A program made the position numbers and the translations under genes. Below are positions 1-5,657 of a DNA stretch of 13,429 nt, piece by piece. The stretch is taken from NCBI GenBank assembly GCA_003024985.2, contig PXIH01S0026134.1; one strand, given 5' to 3'. Every line of letters starts with the position of its first letter. Within the stretch, counting starts at the first letter, position 1. Source of the DNA: Euperipatoides rowelli (lineage: Eukaryota; Onychophora; Udeonychophora; Euonychophora; Peripatopsidae). Under the pieces are notes generated by a model. That model was not told where the DNA came from, ran no database searches, and saw only the letters and a list, made by a program, of their open reading frames with translations.

Positions 1-169
1 CAAATTGTAATCTCAGACAGGATAGCAATAGTCTTAATTTTATCTTTAAATAACTTTTTTTTATGCATTTTAAATTATTTTTTTCCAGTGGAATTTTTTT
101 TAATAATAATTATCTTTAAAAATCAATAATAAAAAAAAATTTAAAAAATCCGTTACATTTGACCTTTAA
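1..169 (+). repeat. Arm of a TTAA-flanked inverted-repeat element (truncated by window edge)
   Basis: This stretch is nearly identical to the reverse complement of 2606-2775 and similar in direct orientation to about 3137-3287. It ends with ACCTTTAA, so the last four bases (166-169) are TTAA, the same boundary seen at both ends of the complete copy at 2606-3287. The unit starts at or before the window edge, so its other end cannot be seen. The body is AT-rich with long T runs. It is either the right arm of a second element copy lying mostly to the left, or part of a larger composite. Coding sequence of a decayed LINE begins at once after it, so either the element inserted into the LINE or the LINE was truncated there. 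Confidence 0.75.
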
Positions 170-980
170 TGGGACATGGTTTTACTAAATACAATAAATT
201 TAGAAGTAATCAGATTATAAAATCGGTTGATTCATGCAAAATTTTGGGAATGATTGTTCAGAATAACTGTAAATGGGACAAACATATAGAATATATCACT
301 AAAAGGGCATATTGTAATTTTTTATGCTTTATAAGCTAAAAAGATTAAAAATTAATATTGAAACCCAGGTCTTTGTATATAAGATTTATATTCGACCTTG
401 TGTAGAATATTGTACCAAAGTATGGGCAAATTCTATGACACTAAAGCACATCAAGGAAATCGAGTTAGTTCCAAAAAGAGCTGTTAAGATAATTTTGGGG
501 GTAAAGCAAATGGAATATGGAGAATTATTGAAAGCACTTAATTTGAAATCATTAGAAGAAAGGAGAACAATTAAGCTAGGAATCTTTTCGAAGGACTTCT
601 TCAGTAAATATAAGGAATATAAGACAGAGAAGAAGTGTGGAACTGTATCGGGATATAATACTAGAGGTTCTGAAAAAACTTTATAGAATATATTAGAACC
701 GAGAGGTATAGGAGATCGAAGATACCTGCGATGATCAGAAGTGGAAATAATGAAAATATTTTTTTAAGTAGTATTGTTATTTTATGTATATTATAGATAT
801 AATTAGTTTTGTGTTTATGCTAATAATCATAGAGTATAATATGTAATTAAAACCCACATCTGAAAGGGCTAGGGTTTTAAGTTGATGATATATAAGCTTT
901 GGTTCATGTATGTTATGTTATTGATATGAAATATCAAAGTTGTAATGTTTAACGATAAATAAACAATAATAATAATAATT
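170..980 (+). pseudogene. Decayed non-LTR retrotransposon (LINE) 3' end: reverse transcriptase C-terminus plus tail
   Basis: Three reading frames in succession carry typical LINE reverse transcriptase C-terminal sequence. Frame one (about 170-318) has the CKILGM and KWDKHIEYITKRA motifs that follow the palm domain. Frame two (324-686) has VYKIYIRPCVEYC, a KRAVKIILG motif and SLEERR. Frame three (about 683-796) ends with RTERYRRS and PAMIRSGN. The two frame changes, near 318-326 in a T run and near 680, show the copy is dead. The endonuclease and the catalytic YxDD part are absent, as expected for 5' truncation or for interruption at the window edge. The 3' part has a 7-bp hairpin at 921-937 (TTGATAT/ATATCAA), AATAAA at 958-963 and an (AAT)5 tail at 965-979. 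The style fits the Jockey/CR1/L2 side of the LINEs; the clade is not resolved. Confidence 0.85.
921..979 (+). terminator. LINE 3' end: hairpin, AATAAA and (AAT)n tail
   Basis: A perfect 7-bp stem with a GAA loop (921-937) is followed by AATAAA at 958-963 and five AAT triplets at 965-979. Short microsatellite tails of this kind mark the 3' end of many LINE copies, and 3' hairpins can serve template recognition by the reverse transcriptase. This places the 3' boundary of the LINE near 980. Confidence 0.6.
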
Positions 981-1622
981 TACATACACAATGTCATCAG
1001 GGGAGTCATTTAAAATAGGGCTACTTACAAATATAAATTGTTTGCCTTAAAAATATATAAGTTCAAATGATGCAGAAGGTGGCAAGATTAGTGACAAAAC
1101 TTGGCTGGTGAAACCACTATTTTTCTGCAGTACTTGCACATCTATTTTTATTTTATCCATAAAGTATTGTTTTTTATGGTTTTGACATTTCACTGGGAAA
1201 TTACCTATTAATGGTCCCTTGATATGTTTTGATTATATGTTTTATTTGCATCTATTTTTTTTTGTGGGATAGGGGATGGGGGCTAAAATACAAATGTTTG
1301 GACTATTTTTCTTCACATTGTCTGTCAGTGATAGAATTTTTTGTGGTTGCACTAACTCAAACATTAATAATCAATCGGCCCAAATTTTTATAATTACCGG
1401 TTAACATTTTTATTATTAAGTCAACGTCTGAATTTTGTTAAAATTGGTAAAAAAGAAAGTAGAGATTGATATTCCTACATTAAAAAGTGCTTTATTATGG
1501 GTTTAAAGAATATTCCAAAAAATAAAATTAAAACAATAGACTTCAGATTGTAAGATGTTTCATTTCATATTATAATATTTATAAAAAAAAATATGGCAGG
1601 ATACATTTTATATACATAAAAT
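981..1622. other. Intergenic, no gene seen
   Basis: The stretch is AT-rich with many homopolymer T and A runs. No ORF, RNA gene or clear repeat was seen. Confidence 0.5.
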
Positions 1623-1628
1623 TTTATT
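1623..1628 (-). terminator. Polyadenylation signal AATAAA for the candidate cysteine-rich exon
   Basis: TTTATT on the plus strand reads AATAAA on the minus strand, about 90 bases after the TAG of the candidate exon. The spacing is suitable, but the hexamer is common in such AT-rich DNA. Confidence 0.3.
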
Positions 1629-1715
1629 TGAAATGATAATTAAATAAAAAAAATATTCAACTGTTTTCACAGATCAGTATAAATAGTTTAATTAAAGCAA
1701 ATCACTTTAATTAGT

Positions 1716-1797
1716 CTATTTACAAACATTTGGAGTGACACAACAAAGAAGAGCATATTTACTAGTGTCTGCATAGCAAGCTTCTCCACACAGATTA
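1716..1797 (-). CDS. Candidate terminal exon of a small cysteine-rich (probably secreted) peptide gene, partial
   Basis: On the minus strand a strong splice acceptor ends at 1798: a CTTAAT branch-like site, a T-rich tract and TTTTTACAG. Directly after it, one base completing a codon and then 26 codons run to a TAG at 1716-1718. The 26 residues hold five cysteines in the pattern C-x3-C-x10-CC-x5-C, with segments LCGEACYAD and LLCCVTPNVCK. AATAAA follows at 1628-1623, about 90 bases after the stop. If real, this is the last exon after a phase 2 intron, and the signal peptide and remaining cysteines lie upstream on the minus strand (higher coordinates). The spacing resembles small disulphide-rich animal peptides (antimicrobial or venom-like), but I recognise no family. 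The frame stays open back to a TGA at 1845-1847 with two more cysteines, but with no ATG. No partner exon was identified, so chance or a decayed copy remains possible. Confidence 0.35.
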
Positions 1798-1849
1798 CTG
1801 TAAAAACAATTGCAAAAATGATTAAGTACAATTATTCTATTTATTCATT

Positions 1850-2139
1850 TAAATTAGGATTTGGGTGTAGTTATTATTTCAACTAAATGAGTAGTGATCA
1901 GCAATGGGACCAGACCGGTTTCAAGCATCTAAGCATGATATGCAGACTTTATGGGCATTAATTTATAATATGAAACCAGGAGGGGAGCATTTAACACAAA
2001 CACAAGCTACTTTGTATTATATAGTTAGTATAGCAAGATCATTTAGCGAGTTGGATTTTTTTTTTTAAATNCTTCTATGTTTATGATTAGGTCGCTTCAT
2101 CTGTATAACCTTTATGGCTTGGTAAAAGATTTCTTCATT
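1850..2139. other. Intergenic with one ambiguous base
   Basis: No gene was seen. An N at 2071 follows a long T run and is probably a base-calling or assembly uncertainty. The minus strand was searched by eye for a signal-peptide exon to join the candidate exon at 1716-1797; none was convincing. Confidence 0.4.
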
Positions 2140-2340
2140 TTAACCTAAGGAAGAAAATTATCCTAGTCCCGGATCCCCTCAGAAAGAAAAAATCCAGGAT
2201 TTTAGGCCAAACCTGCAGTCGGCGACTGCTGACCTCAGTATATGTCTTGGGAGATCAAGGCAGTCACATGCTCTTCCCTCACAACCACTGCTCCTAGACT
2301 GGGATTTCCTTTGTTCTGGTACCTTAATTTTATGTGTGGT
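2140..2340 (-). repeat. Possible antisense, degraded SINE-like repeat
   Basis: Read on the minus strand, about 40 bases (near 2145-2185) resemble the middle of the SINE at 3490-3832: CTGAG, then CCGGGACT, AGG and AATTTTCTT occur in the same order with small gaps. Upstream on that strand the DNA is GC-richer than its surroundings and contains a box A-like GCAGTGGTTGTGAGG. No convincing box B was found. A 15-base palindrome, AAAATCCAGGATTTT, lies at 2189-2203. The identification is weak. Confidence 0.3.
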
Positions 2341-2605
2341 GGCCTGCTGCCATTCTTACAGCATCATTTATTTTCCCATTTTCATGCTTGATTCACAAAG
2401 TTATATTTGTGTGTTAGCTCATTTGCACAGGAATTGGAGAAACAGTTTAATTTTATGCTTACTTGGTAAACCTGATTAGCTATATTGACGGTAAAATGAA
2501 CATGCTACTCAATTATGAATTATATGCAATCTATTATTTTTAATCTAATAAAATAATTTTCAAAATATTTATTCAGCTTATATTAAATGCTATGTTGAAT
2601 TTCAC

Positions 2606-3287
2606 TTAAAGGTAAAATGTAAGGGATTTTTTTAATTTTTTATTATTATTGATTTTCAAAGATAATTACTATAAAAAAAATTCCACTGAAAAAAAATAAT
2701 TTAAAATGATAAAAAAAAAGTTATTTAAAGATAAAATTAAGACTATTGCTATCCTCAGTCTGAGATTACAATTTGAAGATTTCACATTTTTTTTTTTGGT
2801 TTGAGATTATTTGATGATGAAATAGTCTCTACAGCTGTTCTCTTTGTAATGATTTAACATGCAAATAGAGGTGTGTTCAACTTGTATTAAAGGTCTTTTT
2901 AAAAAAAAAAAATAAAAAAAAAAATAGGGCCATAATAGCACAAAGGATGAATTTGATTATGATTTTTACAAGTATTTAAACACTTAGTCCATATGATATC
3001 CTGCCTTATGCTGACAAAGATAACACATATTCTATAGTTAAGTATAGCAAGCTCTATTCATTTATAGGCTATGATGTCACAAAATATCTCCCCTGGTGTG
3101 TACGGTTGACAATACTGTTTTAAGGGGGAGGAGCTAAAGACAATTATTTTAAAAATTGAATTGTAAATAACTTTTTTTTTTTTAAATTTTTTTTCTTTCT
3201 TTTTCTGGAGGAAATTTTTTTTAGTAAAAATGTTTAAAAATCAATAATAAAAAAGAATAAAAAAAATCCGTTACATTTGACCTTTAA
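2606..3287. mobile_element. TTAA-bounded nonautonomous inverted-repeat transposon (MITE-like)
   Basis: The left arm (2606-2775) and right arm (about 3137-3287) are inverted copies. The outer boundaries read TTAAAGGTAAAATG on the left and CATTTGACCTTTAA on the right, giving a TTAA at 2606-2609 and at 3284-3287. TTAA target duplications are characteristic of the piggyBac and Kolobok/T2 groups. The AGG after TTAA is closer to the TTAAAGG ends known from Kolobok/T2-type MITEs than to the CCY ends of piggyBac. The right arm lacks about 36-40 bases relative to the other two copies, just after ATTGTAA, so the arms are unequal. The interior of about 360 bases has no ORF. Superfamily assignment is inference from the termini only. 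Confidence 0.65.
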
Positions 3288-3489
3288 GGAATTTAAGAAA
3301 TTCTTTAATTGATCATGCAACTTTTAGAATTTGATTATGTGTGCTCTATAGTCTTTTCCCATTTTCTTTCTGTAGGCATGTTTGCCATTAGATTTTACAG
3401 TTTATTTCATTACTTTGGATTTAATTGAGTATGACCTGGTCACATGATTTAATTTTATAGACGAACGATAGGTTACTGAGTCACAAAGT
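3288..3489. other. Intergenic, no gene seen
   Basis: AT-rich sequence between the TTAA element and the SINE; nothing recognisable. Confidence 0.4.
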
Positions 3490-3832
3490 ATTTGATTATA
3501 ATAAAGTAGCGGTTCAAGGCTACTTTTGGAATTGGAGATGTGCATATAAGGAGATCAGGTACGATCCCTGAGCAGCCCCGGGACTGAGGGATGATGGAAT
3601 TTTCTTTCGTCGTCATACGGCTCCGGGGATTTAATCTAATTATAAATATCTATATTTCAGATTTTTCTGAGACGAATTGGATTTATGTCGGACTCTGAAC
3701 TTATTAAGGACATTGCATCACTATTATATCTGGTACAGAAGATTGTAACTGATACATGTGTATATTGTATATAATTTATAAAAAATAAACACAGAAATTT
3801 CCTGTAGAAATTTATTAAAAAAAAAAAAAAAA
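3490..3832 (+). mobile_element. tRNA-derived SINE with poly-A end
   Basis: The head carries RNA polymerase III promoter-like boxes: TAGCGGTTCAAGG (3507-3519) as box A and GGTACGATCCC (3558-3568) as box B, one base away from the usual GGTTCGATCCC. A GC-richer middle follows (about 3569-3635, with CCCCGGGACTGAGG and GGCTCCGGGG), then an AT-rich tail with ATAAATAAAC-like sequence, a hairpin with a 7-bp stem (AAATTTC/GAAATTT, about 3796-3814) and a run of A's at 3817-3832. This order (tRNA head, conserved central domain, LINE-like tail, poly-A) is that of SINEs. The family name is not recognised, and no clear target duplication was seen, so the left end is approximate. Confidence 0.55.
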
Positions 3833-3867
3833 GTTTGCGTGCAATTCAAGATTAAATTCTAACAGTG

Positions 3868-3949
3868 ATGAGCCAAATGCGTAAAAAAATTGTATCGAAG
3901 AATATTTCACAAAGACTGGATTGCCAAATTACTGCATTAGTCTTTTCAG
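3868..3949 (+). other. Weak candidate first coding exon ending at a consensus splice donor
   Basis: An ATG at 3868 opens a frame of 27 codons plus one base that meets TCAG/GTAAGA at 3949/3950, a near-perfect donor. The deduced peptide is basic at its start (MSQMRKKIVSK) and has no recognised domain or signal peptide. An in-frame TAA lies 15 bases upstream of the ATG. No acceptor with a continuing frame was found downstream. A chance donor in intergenic DNA is the likelier explanation. Confidence 0.15.
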
Positions 3950-4026
3950 GTAAGAACCTTGCGCAGTACCATGGAGATATCTCCATGTGCAGCACTTACT
4001 GTAGGAAATATTTATAATCAATATAT

Positions 4027-4056
4027 TCTCCCCACCCCCTCCCCCCAAAAAAAATG
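4027..4056. repeat. C-rich then A-rich low-complexity tract
   Basis: Runs of 4, 5 and 6 C's separated by single bases are followed by eight A's. The minus strand is G-rich but shows only three clear G blocks, so it falls short of a standard four-block quadruplex. Confidence 0.6.
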
Positions 4057-4106
4057 TACGTAAAATTCATGTTTACAACTGGAGATGATTAAAAATAAAA
4101 ATTATC

Positions 4107-4301
4107 GGTGCTACTCTAGTGTGCGGTCTACCTGGAGTTTGCCATTATATTACTAACCTTAACCTCTACCTTCAACCCTCACTCCAACTACATGTAATAT
4201 TCACTATTCCCCAATTTCACACATAGTTGGAGTTATGGTTCAGGGTAAAGGTAAGTAATGTAATGGCAAACTTCAGGTAGACATCACATTAAAGTAACAC
4301 C
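4107..4301. mobile_element. 195-bp foldback MITE with 8-bp target site duplication
   Basis: Almost the whole element is an imperfect inverted repeat. The left arm starts GGTGCTACTCTAGTGTG. The right arm, read in reverse complement, starts GGTGTTACTTTAATGTG, and both continue through TCTACCTG, AGTTTGCCATTA and ACTCCAACTA to an unpaired centre near 4196-4218. Perfect direct repeats AAATTATC flank it at 4099-4106 and 4302-4309. An 8-bp duplication is the rule for hAT elements and is also seen in Merlin and P elements. The GG/CC ends would suit Merlin better than the usual CA-type hAT ends, but this is not decisive. There is no ORF, so it depends on a transposase elsewhere. The arms have diverged at scattered positions, so the copy is not very recent. 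Confidence 0.85.
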
Positions 4302-4309
4302 AAATTATC

Positions 4310-5400
4310 ACTACATCTTCATCTCAGTATTGTAATCACTCAATTTTACATAACAAATAACAATCACTTTAACTGCGGCTAGACATCCACACTGGAAGAA
4401 ACAATAACTTTTTTTGTTCACCATTTTGAAAATTAATTTGCATAAAGCAAGCCACTTGGTGAGCAGGGTTAACAAGTGATTGAGATTTCCTAATGAAGAA
4501 CAGTCAAATTCAGTTTGTGCGCTTAATGACGAAGGAAAAAATTAACAAATAATTTAAAACATTATCCATATACAAACACACTTTGTAAGTGTAATAAAAA
4601 TATTGGAGCCTAAGTGGTCCCCCACCCCCTCATTGTTCCAAGGCACTACACCCTCACTTACGATTCATTGTTATTTGCATTTGGGAACAACATGTGTTTT
4701 TGAGGAAGGGAGATGGAAGTCTATAGAAATAAAGTTAGATGTCCAGTGAAGAATTCAGTAAAAATATTGAGGGTAGATGGATAAAATATGGTGGGGGTGG
4801 AGGGCTCAATCTCCTGTCATTTTCAACATATTTTTATGGTAAATATAAAATATAGGTAAATATTGTAATATTTATGTGATGCAAGATAAAAAAAAGTATG
4901 TTGACGGAATAGGAGGGAAAGTTTTGAAGAGGAAGGAGAGCTAGGAAAGACCAAAAGATGAGGATTCTCATAATTTTTGATACCCGTTAGTCATTTACAT
5001 AAAGAAGCTATTCAATAATTTTCTAAAAAATTCCGCACAAATGATGAATGGAACCTAGTGTATATAATAAGGAATGTGTATGTGGGATATGTCTGTCTTT
5101 ACATTGAACGGTAGACATTTAGACCTGAACCAATGATATACTTTAAATCATTGATTTGCAGAATTATTGTCTTTTTACAATAACGAGAGTCAGTCTGTGC
5201 ATTACCTGTTCTTCTGAATGGGCACGGCAATAATTATTTTCTACAACTTTAGTTTTGAAACATTTGTTCATAGAATGAATTGACCCGGAAATATTTAATT
5301 TACTCATAATTTATCAAATAATTTTAGTTAGGCCTATTAAGTATGAAGAAAGTAATTTTATAGTCGTCAGATGTTTTTTTTTTTTTAAGAAAAATAATTT
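4310..5400. other. Intergenic, no gene seen
   Basis: AT-rich with scattered polypurine or polypyrimidine patches (for example C-rich 4618-4632 and G-rich 4791-4804). A minor hairpin CAATGAT/ATCATTG lies near 5130-5160. No ORF, RNA gene or repeat family could be supported. Confidence 0.5.
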
Positions 5401-5409
5401 ACAGCACCT

Positions 5410-5605
5410 TGTTGTGAAGTCTCACCTCCCCCAGATGACATCATGGCGATGGATTTTTTTGATACCGTAACTTAAATAATCCCAATCTTTACTTTAAATA
5501 ACCAGCTAGTAATAATAATTAATTAAAAATAACAGATATTTATTATATTGTTTGAATATAACAAAACATATTAAAATATTTACAAAGGATTTACCTCCCC
5601 TTTAA
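5410..5605 (-). repeat. Probable remnant of a TTAAAGGGGAGG-type repeat in the receptor's 3' flank
   Basis: On the minus strand a boundary reading TTAAAGGGGAGGTAAATCC starts at 5605. A second GGGGGAGGTGAGAC occurs in the same orientation near 5440, next to GATGACATCATGG. TTAAAGG is the same kind of end as that of the 2606-3287 element, but the rest of the sequence differs. No inverted partner end was found, so the element is truncated or is not a simple inverted-repeat transposon. It starts about 50 bases after the receptor stop codon and thus probably contributes to its 3' UTR. Confidence 0.3.
5539..5544 (-). terminator. Candidate polyadenylation signal AATAAA of the receptor gene
   Basis: TTTATT on the plus strand reads AATAAA on the minus strand, about 115 bases past the receptor's TGA stop. 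It is the first canonical hexamer I noticed downstream of the gene and lies inside the suspected repeat remnant. AT-rich context lowers certainty. Confidence 0.35.
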
Positions 5606-5657
5606 GTAAAGTTTCTTAAGAACTTATTTTTTTTGTCATCAATTCAGCAAAATAATT

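Noticed and set aside
3507-3570. A functional tRNA gene
   Set aside because: The box A and box B likenesses are imperfect and the region does not fold into an evident cloverleaf; a SINE head explains it.
5410-5605. A complete inverted-repeat transposon in the receptor's 3' flank
   Set aside because: Both GGGGAGGT-like motifs face the same way and no inverted partner end was found.
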